52,433 bases of DNA from assembly GCA_902609185.1 (NCBI GenBank), contig CACLQX010000002.1, positions 1 through 52,433 of the forward strand. The letters run 5' to 3'. Position 1 is the stretch's first letter. Each line of letters opens with the position of its first letter. Shown here one piece after another: positions 36,474 through 44,980 of the stretch. The notes beneath the pieces were generated by a model, which did not search any database, had not been told where the DNA came from, and was given only the letters and a program-made list of their open reading frames with translations. Source of the stretch: an uncultured Bacteroidota bacterium (lineage in GTDB: Bacteria; Bacteroidota; Bacteroidia; Flavobacteriales; Flavobacteriaceae). A program made the position numbers and the translations under genes.

Positions 36474-36875
36474 TTATGAAAAATGAAAATTTGATTCAAT
36501 CTCAGCATTCTCATTGCTATCAGATCCATGAACGGAATTTTCACCTTTTGATATTGCGTATTTTTTTCTAATTGTTCCCTCCTCTGCATCACTTGGGTCA
36601 GTACTTCCAATTAGTTTTCTGAAATCATTTACTGCATTTTCTTTCAGCAGAACTGCAGCAACTATGGTGCTTCTGCTCATGTAAGCCGTCAAATCATTAA
36701 AAAAGGGTCTATCCTTATGAACTTTGTAAAACCTCTTGGCTTCATTTAAACTAAGTTTAACCATTTTTAGTTCAATAATTTGAAAACCGGCATCTATAAT
36801 GTCAGCTAATATTTTACCAATGAGCCCTCTTTCAACTGCATCAGGCTTAATCATCATAAAAGTTTTATTGTCCAT
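36474..36875 (-). CDS. ndk: Nucleoside diphosphate kinase
   Basis: A 133-residue enzyme that balances NTP pools via a phosphohistidine. [16 protein letters not shown] opens the fold and the active histidine is His116 in SVHGSDS. The ATG at 36875 matches the family N-terminus; an upstream TTG would add 11 codons. A TAGGTTTG element lies 12 nt upstream. The gene converges on the DciA-like gene with two bases between the stops. Confidence 0.96.
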   Translation of the reverse strand: MDNKTFMMIKPDAVERGLIGKILADIIDAGFQIIELKMVKLSLNEAKRFYKVHKDRPFFNDLTAYMSRSTIVAAVLLKENAVNDFRKLIGSTDPSDAEEGTIRKKYAISKGENSVHGSDSNENAEIESNFHFS

Positions 36876-36886
36876 AATCTTTTTTG

Positions 36887-36894
36887 CAAACCTA
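36887..36894 (-). promoter_or_regulatory. -7 promoter element for ndk
   Basis: The minus strand reads TAGGTTTG, matching TAnnTTTG, 11 bases before the ndk ATG; the same octamer precedes proS. The implied leader is short (about 6 nt). Confidence 0.55.
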
Positions 36895-36936
36895 ATAAAA
36901 ACATTCAAATCATTTATCGTAATTTAAACATTAATT

Positions 36937-37692
36937 ATGCTTACAATTTCACTAATTGCTTCTGGAAAATTATCATATAATCTGTGTGAGGTGTTTTCAA
37001 ACAATGAGAATTTTCGAATAATCGAAATTTACTCTAGACAAAAAAAAAATACTAATTTATTCAGTAAAAAAATTAAATTCACAAACAAAATTGAAAATCT
37101 TAGAAAGGCTGATTTTTATTTCATATTATGCAATGATGATTCAATAAAAGAAATCAGTAAAAAAATAAATGTTGAGGGCGGTGTTGTTTTACATTCATCA
37201 GGAACACAAAATATTAATATTTTATCCAATCAAAAAAATTATGGTGTTTTTTATCCTCTTCAAACTTTCAATTTTCGTGATAAATTAAATTTTGTTGACA
37301 TTCCTGTCTTAATTGAGGCTAATTCAAAAAAGAATTTAGATAAATTAAAGAAATTATGTGAGCTGTTGAATGTAACATGTAAAGTGGTTGATTCAAAAAA
37401 TCGGCTATATTACCATCTTGCAGCTACTTTTGCAAATAACTTTACAAATCATTTACTTTCTGTCACTGATGAAATCATAAATAAATTTAATCTCAATAAA
37501 GATTTTTTTATCCCAATTTCTAATAAGACAATTCAAAAATTTAAAGAGAATAAATCAAAAGAATCTCAAACTGGACCTGCAATTAGAAATGATATAAAGA
37601 CAATAAAAAAACATGAAAAAATTCTAGAAAATTCTAATTACCTAAATTTGTATAAAATCATAACCAAAAGCATAAAAAAAAATGATTTATAA
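36937..37692 (+). CDS. Rossmann-like and DUF2520 domain protein
   Basis: A 251-residue protein with an N-terminal Rossmann-type fold (about 1-110; the glycine loop is poorly kept as IASGKLSYNL) and a C-terminal helical DUF2520 domain containing LAATFANNFTNHLL, related to ketopantoate reductase/6-phosphogluconate dehydrogenase-like dimerisation domains. It is probably an NAD(P)-dependent enzyme of unknown substrate. It overlaps the kdsC-like gene by 11 bases. Confidence 0.8.
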   Translation: MLTISLIASGKLSYNLCEVFSNNENFRIIEIYSRQKKNTNLFSKKIKFTNKIENLRKADFYFILCNDDSIKEISKKINVEGGVVLHSSGTQNINILSNQKNYGVFYPLQTFNFRDKLNFVDIPVLIEANSKKNLDKLKKLCELLNVTCKVVDSKNRLYYHLAATFANNFTNHLLSVTDEIINKFNLNKDFFIPISNKTIQKFKENKSKESQTGPAIRNDIKTIKKHEKILENSNYLNLYKIITKSIKKNDL

Positions 37693-38203
37693 GAAAAAAT
37701 TACGCAAAATTAAAAACTTTATTTTCGATGTTGATGGGGTTTTTACAGATGGATCAATTATTGTCGATTCTGATGGTAATGAAATGAGAGTCTTCAACAC
37801 CAAGGATGGTATTGCTGTAAAATTTGCAACTGACATTGGTTATAATTTTTGTGTGATAAGCGGTGGAAATAATGAGGGTGTAAGAAAAAGATTATCAAAA
37901 CTAGGGGTTAAAAATATTTTTTTAGGGGTTGATGATAAAAAAAAAGTTTTTGATAACTTTTTATCCAAAAATAATTTGAATATAAATGAAACACTTTTCA
38001 TGGGTGATGACCTACCCGATATTCATATTCTAAAAGAAGTTGGTCTTTCTTCATGCCCATATGATGCATGTCCTGAAGTCAAAGAAGTTGTAGATTATAT
38101 ATCTATTAAAAATGGTGGGGATGGATGTGTAAGGGATGTAATTGAACAAGTTTTAAGATTAAATGGTGATTGGAAAATAAAAAATAATCAAAAAAATATA
38201 TGA
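37682..38203 (+). CDS. kdsC: HAD-IIIA phosphatase, KdsC-like
   Basis: A 173-residue HAD phosphatase. The nucleophile motif is FDVDGVFTDGSI (about 14-25), followed by SGGNN, the lysine region DDKKKVFDNF, and the metal motif MGDDLPD. The family removes phosphate from Kdo 8-phosphate in LPS synthesis. Bacteroidota paralogues exist, so the exact substrate is inferred. Its TGA overlaps the ATG of a 27-residue reading frame (TGATG). Confidence 0.85.
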   Translation: MIYKKKLRKIKNFIFDVDGVFTDGSIIVDSDGNEMRVFNTKDGIAVKFATDIGYNFCVISGGNNEGVRKRLSKLGVKNIFLGVDDKKKVFDNFLSKNNLNINETLFMGDDLPDIHILKEVGLSSCPYDACPEVKEVVDYISIKNGGDGCVRDVIEQVLRLNGDWKIKNNQKNI

Positions 38204-38286
38204 TGTTTGACTGGAGGAGGGAATATTCAGTTTTAGTTATGCTTAATATCTTATATGTTTTATTTTTTTTATTTCTAGTTCAGTGA
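38203..38286 (+). CDS. 27-residue single-helix membrane peptide (new small gene candidate)
   Basis: A short frame of 27 codons starts at an ATG that overlaps the kdsC TGA (TGATG) and ends at a TGA overlapping the ATG of the symporter gene (again TGATG). It encodes MFDWRREY, then a hydrophobic stretch SVLVMLNILYVLFFLFLVQ long enough to cross the membrane. The charge pattern predicts the N-terminus inside. It fills the only gap in the operon exactly. No homology can be judged at this length; the coupling at both ends is the main evidence. Confidence 0.6.
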   Translation: MFDWRREYSVLVMLNILYVLFFLFLVQ

Positions 38287-39956
38287 TGGAAATAATAGAC
38301 TGGGCAGTATTAATTACAACTTTACTAATAATTGTATTTTATGGTTCTTATAAAACCAGGAAAAACAGTAACATTAAATCATTTTTAAAAGCCAACAACT
38401 CAACAGGCTGGTTTACCATTGGTTTGTCAGTTATGGCAACCCAAGCAAGCGCAATTACATTTTTATCTACACCAGGACAAGCGTACAATGATGGTATGGG
38501 TTTTATTCAGTTCTATTTTGGACTTCCATTGGCAATGATTATCATATGTATGTTTTTTGTGCCTATATACCATAAACTGAAGGTTTACACAGCTTATGAA
38601 TTTTTAGAAAAAAGATTTGATAAAAAAACAAGAATTTTGGGTGCGATATTGTTTTTGATACAAAGAGGGCTTGCAGCAGGGATTACAATTTTTGCCCCAT
38701 CTATAATACTCTCCACCTTACTAAATATTGATATAAAAATACTTAACCTGATTATAGGTTTTCTTGTTATAATATATACAATTACAGGTGGAACAAAGGC
38801 AGTAAATGTTACTCAAAAACAACAAATGTTTGTAATATTCTTAGGGCTATTTTTTGTTTTTTTCTTATTGATCGGAAGCTATCCTGAAAACTTTACAGTA
38901 GATAAGTTTTTGAATTATTCACGTGTTAGTAACAAATTAAACATTTTGGACTTTTCTTTTGATTATGAAAGTAGATATACATTTTGGAGTGGTATAACAG
39001 GTGGGCTGTTCTTAGCCCTCTCATATTTTGGAACAGATCAAAGTCAGGTTCAAAGATATATCTCAGGTAAATCAATTAAAGAAATAAGACAAGGATTAAT
39101 TTTTAATGGAATTTTTAAAATTCCGATGCAATTTTTTATCCTTCTACTAGGTGTGATGGTATTTATTTTTTATGAATTTAACTCAGCTCCTGTAAATTTT
39201 AACCCACAAGTAGTAAATTATATTAAGGCATCAGATAATAAAAACTATGACATTTTTCTTGATGAATTTTCAATAATACAGGATAAAAAAAAAGATGTTT
39301 TAGATAATTACATTTTGAGCTCAATACTTGAAAAAAATAAAATTATCAAAATCCAAAATGAAGAGAAGAAAATAAAAAATAAAATTTATCGGGAAATTGA
39401 AAATGAAAATCCAAATATTGAGATTTTAGATAAAGATTATGTTTTCCTTCACTACATACTAAATAATCTCCCCAAAGGAATTATTGGTCTTTTAATTGCT
39501 GTTATAATATGTGCGGCAATGTCATCAACAGCTTCAGAAATTAACGCATTAGCTGCAACAACCACTATTGACCTTTACAAGAGAAATCACAAAAAAATTA
39601 AAAGTGAATATCATTATTTAATAGCATCAAAATTTTTTACTCTGATTTGGGGATTAATTGCAATAAGTTTCGCAAGTTTTGGGACATTATTTGAAAATTT
39701 GATTCAACTTGTAAATATCATTGGTTCAATATTTTATGGTACTGTTCTTGGAATATTTCTGGTAGCATTCTTTTTTAAGAAAATTGGTGGAAATTCTATT
39801 TTTTACGCCGCTTGCATTTCACAAGCAGTAATTTTTCTAATTTATTTTAATGTGGATATCGGTTATCTTTGGTTAAATTTTATTGGTGCTATAAATACCA
39901 TAATTTTATCAATACTTTTCCACCAAACACTATTTAGAAAGCCTATCAACCAATAA
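38286..39956 (+). CDS. Sodium:solute symporter (SSS family)
   Basis: A 556-residue transporter with about 13 membrane helices. SSS features are the first helix followed by FLKANNSTGWFTIGLSVMAT, QASAITFLSTPGQAY and GTDQSQVQRYI; a soluble, lysine-rich coil of about 80 residues (roughly 310-390) sits between two helices before AAMSSTASEINALAATT. It imports a solute (sugar, acid or nucleoside; not resolvable) with sodium. The ATG at 38286 is preferred to a GTG one codon earlier. The 3' end overlaps the convergent DUF2911 gene by 27 bases. Confidence 0.9.
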   Translation: MEIIDWAVLITTLLIIVFYGSYKTRKNSNIKSFLKANNSTGWFTIGLSVMATQASAITFLSTPGQAYNDGMGFIQFYFGLPLAMIIICMFFVPIYHKLKVYTAYEFLEKRFDKKTRILGAILFLIQRGLAAGITIFAPSIILSTLLNIDIKILNLIIGFLVIIYTITGGTKAVNVTQKQQMFVIFLGLFFVFFLLIGSYPENFTVDKFLNYSRVSNKLNILDFSFDYESRYTFWSGITGGLFLALSYFGTDQSQVQRYISGKSIKEIRQGLIFNGIFKIPMQFFILLLGVMVFIFYEFNSAPVNFNPQVVNYIKASDNKNYDIFLDEFSIIQDKKKDVLDNYILSSILEKNKIIKIQNEEKKIKNKIYREIENENPNIEILDKDYVFLHYILNNLPKGIIGLLIAVIICAAMSSTASEINALAATTTIDLYKRNHKKIKSEYHYLIASKFFTLIWGLIAISFASFGTLFENLIQLVNIIGSIFYGTVLGIFLVAFFFKKIGGNSIFYAACISQAVIFLIYFNVDIGYLWLNFIGAINTIILSILFHQTLFRKPINQ

Positions 39957-40775
39957 GCTCATAGCATTTAATCCATCAGGTGCACCTGATTTTTTAGCTT
40001 GTTTTAATCCTTCTTTTGCAATTTTTAAAGCTTCTTTCTCCATTCCGTAGTAATTGTATATCAATGCTTTTACTCTGAGTTGCCAATATTTTGGATCTTT
40101 ATAACTCTCGAAAGCCTTATTAATCCATTTGAAAGCTTTTTCTTTATCCAAACCCTCTTCATAGTAATAAACAGCAGCTTTCTGAAAATCAATAGGCTTT
40201 GGGTTTTTTAATAAAACACTTTCAATATTTGTAATCATTTTATCTTTTGTGAGAGCATCAAGATAGTAAATGGCCAATTTATTATCCCAAATAATATTTA
40301 TAGTTGATCCGTTATTGCTAATGTTATCAAAAGATATCTCAAATGTTTCAACAGAAAAGGGTAATTCAATAAATTCTGAAACAACTCTTGCAACTATCAA
40401 ATTTTCATCAAATTCTTTTAGGGAACCCCAATTATCAGTTTTATTGTATATGATTAAATCAAGTCTTGTTTCTCTGGGAACAGAATAAATATGATATTCA
40501 CCTTTTGGAACAAGTTGATTATTTATTTTAATGTCATCCGAAACACTAAATGTTGTAGCTTGGTTGGCTCCAGTTCTCCAAATTTTGTTATAGGGGACCA
40601 AATTTCCAAAAATGGTCCTACCCTTCTTTGAGGGTCTTGAATAATCCACACTAATATTGACCAAGCCAATGTTCTGACTTAAGTTAGCTCTTGGGCTAGC
40701 AACTGGTGATTTGAGTTGTGCATTTAATAAGGGAAAGGTTAAAAATATTGACAATAAAATAAATAATTTTTGCAT
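39930..40775 (-). CDS. DUF2911 domain exported protein
   Basis: A 281-residue protein with a signal peptide (1-19, ending LNAQ), a beta-rich DUF2911 domain (about 20-170; SPRANLSQNIG, YSRPSKKGRTIFG, WRTGANQATTF) and a C-terminal helical, TPR-like part. The family is common in Bacteroidota envelopes and has no known function. The start is ATG at 40775. Confidence 0.85.
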   Translation of the reverse strand: MQKLFILLSIFLTFPLLNAQLKSPVASPRANLSQNIGLVNISVDYSRPSKKGRTIFGNLVPYNKIWRTGANQATTFSVSDDIKINNQLVPKGEYHIYSVPRETRLDLIIYNKTDNWGSLKEFDENLIVARVVSEFIELPFSVETFEISFDNISNNGSTINIIWDNKLAIYYLDALTKDKMITNIESVLLKNPKPIDFQKAAVYYYEEGLDKEKAFKWINKAFESYKDPKYWQLRVKALIYNYYGMEKEALKIAKEGLKQAKKSGAPDGLNAMSLLVDRLSK

Positions 40776-40800
40776 GACTTTTGTTTATGTTTTCAATATT

Positions 40801-41262
40801 ATGAAAATTTTTAAACTTCACACCAAACAAAAGCTTCCAATTACAGTTAAAACTGCTTGGGATTTTCTTTCAGATCCTAAAAATTTAAAAGAGATAACCC
40901 CAGATGAAATGAATTTCAATATAATTGATTGTGATTATAAAAAAATATATCCAGGTCAAATAATTCAATATACAGTAACTCCATTGCTAAAAATTCCTCT
41001 TAAGTGGGTTACTGAAATTACCCACGTTTCTGATAAAAAATATTTTGTTGATGAGCAAAGGTTTGGCCCATACTCTCTCTGGCATCATAAACATTTTATT
41101 AAAGAAATTGATGGTGGAATAGAGATGGAAGATGTAATTCACTACAAAATTCCCCTTGGGATTATTGGTTACATTGTGAATTCATTAATAGTTAAAAAAA
41201 AACTTGGCCGTATTTTTGAATACAGAAGTAAAAAGTTAAACGAATTATTTGGAGAATTATGA
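40801..41262 (+). CDS. SRPBCC (START/Bet v 1-like) protein of the photolyase cluster
   Basis: A 153-residue helix-grip protein: KLPITVKTAWDFLSDPKNLKEITP is the typical first helix pair, followed by a beta sheet and a long C-terminal helix. These domains bind hydrophobic ligands. Genes of this kind accompany SDR and photolyase genes in many marine bacteria, but the ligand is not known. The open frame extends upstream, but the ATG at 40801 matches the family N-terminus. Its TGA overlaps the SDR start (ATGATG). Confidence 0.8.
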   Translation: MKIFKLHTKQKLPITVKTAWDFLSDPKNLKEITPDEMNFNIIDCDYKKIYPGQIIQYTVTPLLKIPLKWVTEITHVSDKKYFVDEQRFGPYSLWHHKHFIKEIDGGIEMEDVIHYKIPLGIIGYIVNSLIVKKKLGRIFEYRSKKLNELFGEL

Positions 41263-41951
41263 TGAAAAATATATTAATGATTGGTGGTTCCTATGGAATT
41301 GGACTACCATTAGCCAAAATATTGAACAAAGAGTTTAACGTGCATGTTGCATGTAGAACTAATGATCAACTGCAATCAGAAAATGTCAACTTTATAAAAT
41401 TTGACGCATTAAATGATGAGTTTGACAGCTCGTTGATTCCAGATGAAATACATGGGTTTGTTTATCTTCCAGGAAGCATAAACTTAAGACCTTTCAAAGG
41501 CCTCTCTGTTGAGGCGTTTAAACAAGACTTAGAAATTAATTTAATTTCATTAATCAAAGTTTTGAAAACAGTAATGCCAAAGCTTATTGCAGCGGATAAC
41601 AGCAGTATTGTTTTAATGAGTACTGTTGCTGTTCAAAGAGGTATGCCATTCCACTCTAGTGTTTCAGCTTCAAAGGGAGCTATCGAAGGGCTTACTAAAT
41701 CACTTGCTGCAGAATATGCGCCCAAAATAAGGGTGAATGCTGTTGCCCCATCAATTGTAGATACACCACTTGCCAATCGCTTTCTTAACAATGATTTGAA
41801 AATTGAAAAATCTGCTCAGAAGCACCCCATGAAAAGGGTTGGTAATTCCACTGATATTGCAGAAACAATAAATTTTCTTTTATCAGATAAATCTAGCTGG
41901 ATGACTGGACAAATTATTGGAGTTGATGGCGGAACCTCCACCCTATCTTAA
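41259..41951 (+). CDS. SDR-family protein lacking the catalytic tyrosine
   Basis: A 230-residue Rossmann protein with the coenzyme motif GGSYGIG (9-15), a conserved serine region MSTVAVQRG and the family's C-terminal MTGQIIGVDGG. The catalytic YxxxK reads VSASK (135-139): the lysine is kept but tyrosine is valine. Normal reductase chemistry is therefore doubtful and a binding or regulatory role possible. It sits between the SRPBCC and photolyase genes and overlaps the former by four bases; an ATG at 41262 is an equally good start. Confidence 0.85.
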   Translation: MMKNILMIGGSYGIGLPLAKILNKEFNVHVACRTNDQLQSENVNFIKFDALNDEFDSSLIPDEIHGFVYLPGSINLRPFKGLSVEAFKQDLEINLISLIKVLKTVMPKLIAADNSSIVLMSTVAVQRGMPFHSSVSASKGAIEGLTKSLAAEYAPKIRVNAVAPSIVDTPLANRFLNNDLKIEKSAQKHPMKRVGNSTDIAETINFLLSDKSSWMTGQIIGVDGGTSTLS

Positions 41952-41952
41952 A

Positions 41953-43239
41953 TTGGAAAATTCAGTAATTTTTTGGTTTAGAAGAGATCTTAGACTTGAT
42001 GATAACCACGCTCTTTATAAAGCATTAGATGAATCTAATTCAGTTATACCAATATTTATTTATGATAGTGATATAGTTGATAAGATTAAGACAAATGATC
42101 ATCGTCTTAAACATATCTCCCTTTCAATAGAAAAAATGAATTTAGAGCTTAAAAAAATTAATAAAAAAATATTCACTTACAAGGGCAAACCACTTGAAAT
42201 ATTTAAGTCATTAATAAATAAAAATAAAATTTCTGCAGTTTATTACAACAAAGATTATGAGCCTTATGCTACAAAAAGAGATGAGTGTGTAAATAAATTA
42301 TTCGTAGAAAATTCTATAAGTTTTAACGGTTTTAAGGATCAAGTGATTTTTGAACAAGATGAAGTTACTAAGAATGATGGAAAGCCATATGTGGTTTACA
42401 CACCATACTCTAGAAAATGGACGGAAAAATTTTCTAAAGAAAATATTAAAGATTATAAATCGGAGGACTTATTAAATAGTTTAACTGATATGGACTTTTT
42501 TGATCATGATGATGTCATATTAAATTTTAGCAAGAACACCATCAATCCACCTGAACTGCGTTTTACTAAACAAATAATTGAAGAATATAGTGAAACAAGA
42601 AACTTCCCTCACCTTGATAAGACTTCTAAAATTGGAGTATTTCTCAGATATGGTAATATAAGTATAAGGAAGGCTGTTAAAAAGTCTGATAAAGCTGTCG
42701 ACAAAACCTTTCTGAAAGAACTAATTTGGCGAGAATTTTTCATGCAAATACTTTGGCACTATCCCAAAACAACCAAAATATCATTCAAAGAAAAATATGA
42801 GAGAGTTAAGTGGAGGAATAATATGCAAGAATTTAAACTTTGGTGTGAAGGTAAAACAGGGTATCCAATAGTAGATGCCGGAATGAATGAACTAAATTCA
42901 ACTGGTTTTATGCACAATAGAGTCAGAATGATTGTAGCTAGTTTTCTGTGTAAACATCTTCTTATTGATTGGAGACTAGGAGAGAAATATTTTTCAGATA
43001 AGTTATTCGACTATGAACAATCAAGTAATATTGGGAATTGGCAATGGGTTGCTGGATGTGGTGTTGATGCGTCTCCATATTTTAGAATATTCAACCCATA
43101 TGAGCAACAAAAAAAATTTGATAAACTAGGCACTTATATCAAAAAATGGCTTCCGAATGATTATAAAGAAGAACCAATTGTTGATCATAAATTTGCAAGA
43201 CAAAGGTGTTTAGAAACGTACAAAGAAGCTGTAAGTTAA
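41953..43239 (+). CDS. Class I DNA photolyase / cryptochrome
   Basis: A 428-residue flavoprotein: an N-terminal antenna-binding alpha/beta domain (IFWFRRDLRLDDN) and a C-terminal FAD domain with ELIWREFFMQILWHYP, TGYPIVDAGMNELNSTGFMHNRVRM, DWRLGEKYFSDKL, NIGNWQWVAGCG and DASPYFRIFNP. It probably repairs cyclobutane pyrimidine dimers with blue light; cryptochrome function cannot be excluded. The start is TTG at 41953, two bases after the SDR stop, which gives the usual N-terminus; ATG at 41926 would overlap the SDR gene. Confidence 0.92.
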   Translation: MENSVIFWFRRDLRLDDNHALYKALDESNSVIPIFIYDSDIVDKIKTNDHRLKHISLSIEKMNLELKKINKKIFTYKGKPLEIFKSLINKNKISAVYYNKDYEPYATKRDECVNKLFVENSISFNGFKDQVIFEQDEVTKNDGKPYVVYTPYSRKWTEKFSKENIKDYKSEDLLNSLTDMDFFDHDDVILNFSKNTINPPELRFTKQIIEEYSETRNFPHLDKTSKIGVFLRYGNISIRKAVKKSDKAVDKTFLKELIWREFFMQILWHYPKTTKISFKEKYERVKWRNNMQEFKLWCEGKTGYPIVDAGMNELNSTGFMHNRVRMIVASFLCKHLLIDWRLGEKYFSDKLFDYEQSSNIGNWQWVAGCGVDASPYFRIFNPYEQQKKFDKLGTYIKKWLPNDYKEEPIVDHKFARQRCLETYKEAVS

Positions 43240-43241
43240 TT

Positions 43242-44711
43242 ATGGAGATAAACATTATTTTTCCCAATCAACTGTTTAGAGACGGAGAACTTATCAATAG
43301 TTCAAACAAAACTTTTTTAATTGAAGAATTTCTATTTTTTAATCACTTTAATTTTCACAAACAAAAAATACTCTTTCATAGAATGTCTATGAAAAAGTAT
43401 GAAAGTTTTTTAAGGTCAAAAAACATCGATATTGAGTACATAAATAGCCATGATGATGTTTCCGATATTAGAGTATTTTTAGAGAAAAAAAAATCTATCA
43501 CATCAATTAACATCTATGATCCTGAGGATAACTGGTTAGAAAAAAGAATTATTAGTGTTTGTTCAAAAAACAATATAAAAATCAATATTTACGAAAATAA
43601 ATTGTTTATAACGAAGAAATTTGAACTTGATTCATTTTTTAGGCCTGATAAAAAAAAGTTTTTTCAAACTAGCTTTTATAAATCTCAAAGATCAAAATTT
43701 AACCTTTTGATTGAGGATGGAAATCCTGAGGGTGGAAAATGGACATATGACGACTTAAATAGAGAAAAATATCCCAAAGATAAAGTGCCTCCAATCGTAA
43801 ACTATGTAAATAAAAACAGTGATTTTGTATATGCAAAAAAATATGTTGATGATTTTTTTGAAAATAATTATGGTGAAATAAATTCTTCAAAAATATATCC
43901 ATACGATTTTAAAAGTGCAGATGATTGGTTTGAGTGTTTTTTGATGGAAAGGTATGATGAATTTGGACCCTACGAAGATGCTGTTGTAAAAGAAAAATCT
44001 GTTTTAAATCACAGTTTATTATCTCCCATTATTAATTCTGGATTAATTGATCCAAATCTAATCATGATTAAATCAGTTGAGTTTTATAAAAAACATAATA
44101 TTAGATTGAATTCTTGTGAAGGCTTTATTAGGCAAATAATTGGATGGAGAGAGTTTATTAGAGGGGTATACATAGCAAAAGGAAGCGAGGAAAGAAACAG
44201 AAACTTTTGGGGGTTTAATAGAAAAATACCTATATCATTTTATGAAGGAACCACTGGGATAGAACCTGTTGATGATACAATTTTAAAAATAAATAAATCA
44301 GGCTATGCCAATCACATTGAAAGATTGATGATTATTGGGAATTTTATGCTTTTATGTGAATTTGATCCTAATGAAGTATACAGATGGTTCATGGAACTCT
44401 TTATTGACTCATATGATTGGGTAATGGTACCAAATGTCTATGGAATGAGTCAATTTGCTGATGGTGGGTTAATGTCAACAAAACCATACATAAGTGGGAG
44501 TAGCTATGTGTTAAAAATGAGTAACTATAAAAAAGGTGATTGGTGTCCTATATGGGACTCTCTTTTTTGGAATTTCATTAATAAACAAAGAGACTTTTTT
44601 TTAACAAATCCACGAATGCGAATGCTTGTAAGTACATACGATAGAATGAAGCCCGAAAAAAAAGAAAATATCACTCTTACTTCTCACAATTATTTAGAAA
44701 CGCTTAGCTAA
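43242..44711 (+). CDS. FeS-BCP-like cryptochrome/photolyase, probably without the iron-sulfur cluster
   Basis: A 489-residue member of the bacterial (6-4) photolyase / CryPro group, recognised by IIFPNQLF, the DUF-type N-terminal domain, EGFIRQIIGWREFIRG, HIERLMIIGNF, WVMVPNVYGMSQFADGG and KPYISGSSYVLKMSNY. Known members hold a [4Fe-4S] cluster with four cysteines, two in a CxxC after the 'MSDY' segment. Here that segment reads SNYKKGDWC: candidate ligands Cys372 and Cys435 are present but the CxxC pair is missing. The ATG follows the previous stop by two bases. It probably binds FAD and dimethyl-ribityllumazine. Confidence 0.88.
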   Translation: MEINIIFPNQLFRDGELINSSNKTFLIEEFLFFNHFNFHKQKILFHRMSMKKYESFLRSKNIDIEYINSHDDVSDIRVFLEKKKSITSINIYDPEDNWLEKRIISVCSKNNIKINIYENKLFITKKFELDSFFRPDKKKFFQTSFYKSQRSKFNLLIEDGNPEGGKWTYDDLNREKYPKDKVPPIVNYVNKNSDFVYAKKYVDDFFENNYGEINSSKIYPYDFKSADDWFECFLMERYDEFGPYEDAVVKEKSVLNHSLLSPIINSGLIDPNLIMIKSVEFYKKHNIRLNSCEGFIRQIIGWREFIRGVYIAKGSEERNRNFWGFNRKIPISFYEGTTGIEPVDDTILKINKSGYANHIERLMIIGNFMLLCEFDPNEVYRWFMELFIDSYDWVMVPNVYGMSQFADGGLMSTKPYISGSSYVLKMSNYKKGDWCPIWDSLFWNFINKQRDFFLTNPRMRMLVSTYDRMKPEKKENITLTSHNYLETLS

Positions 44712-44980
44712 TGGATATCCGCAACATTGATCGAATTATTGAAATGGCGTGGGAGGACAGGACAACTTTTGATGCCATTAAAAGTCAGTTTGGAGTAGAT
44801 GAGGGAGGAGTCATAAAAATCATGAGGAAAAATTTGAAACATTCAAGTTTCAAACTTTGGAGAAAAAGAGTTAGTGGAAGATCTACAAAACATCAAAAAG
44901 TTCGTGTAAAAAAGGGGTTGGAGTTTTTAAGATTTAAATGTAGTAGACAGAGAAATATTTCTAATAATAAGTTTAAATAA
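44711..44980 (+). CDS. DUF2805 / TIGR03643 family protein
   Basis: An 89-residue basic protein: a helical N-terminal half (RNIDRIIEMAWEDRTTFDAI, then FGVDEGGVIKIMRKNL) with helix-turn-helix-like character, then an Arg/Lys-rich tail. The family typically sits beside FeS-BCP photolyase genes; function is unknown, and nucleic-acid binding is a guess from the fold pattern and charge. Its ATG overlaps the photolyase stop (TAATG), and its end overlaps convergent murA by eight bases. Confidence 0.82.
   Translation: MDIRNIDRIIEMAWEDRTTFDAIKSQFGVDEGGVIKIMRKNLKHSSFKLWRKRVSGRSTKHQKVRVKKGLEFLRFKCSRQRNISNNKFK

Noticed and set aside
40711-40800. Longer SRPBCC protein beginning inside the DUF2911 gene
   Set aside because: The added 30 residues overlap the signal-peptide region of the divergent gene and do not resemble the domain; ATG 40801 fits.
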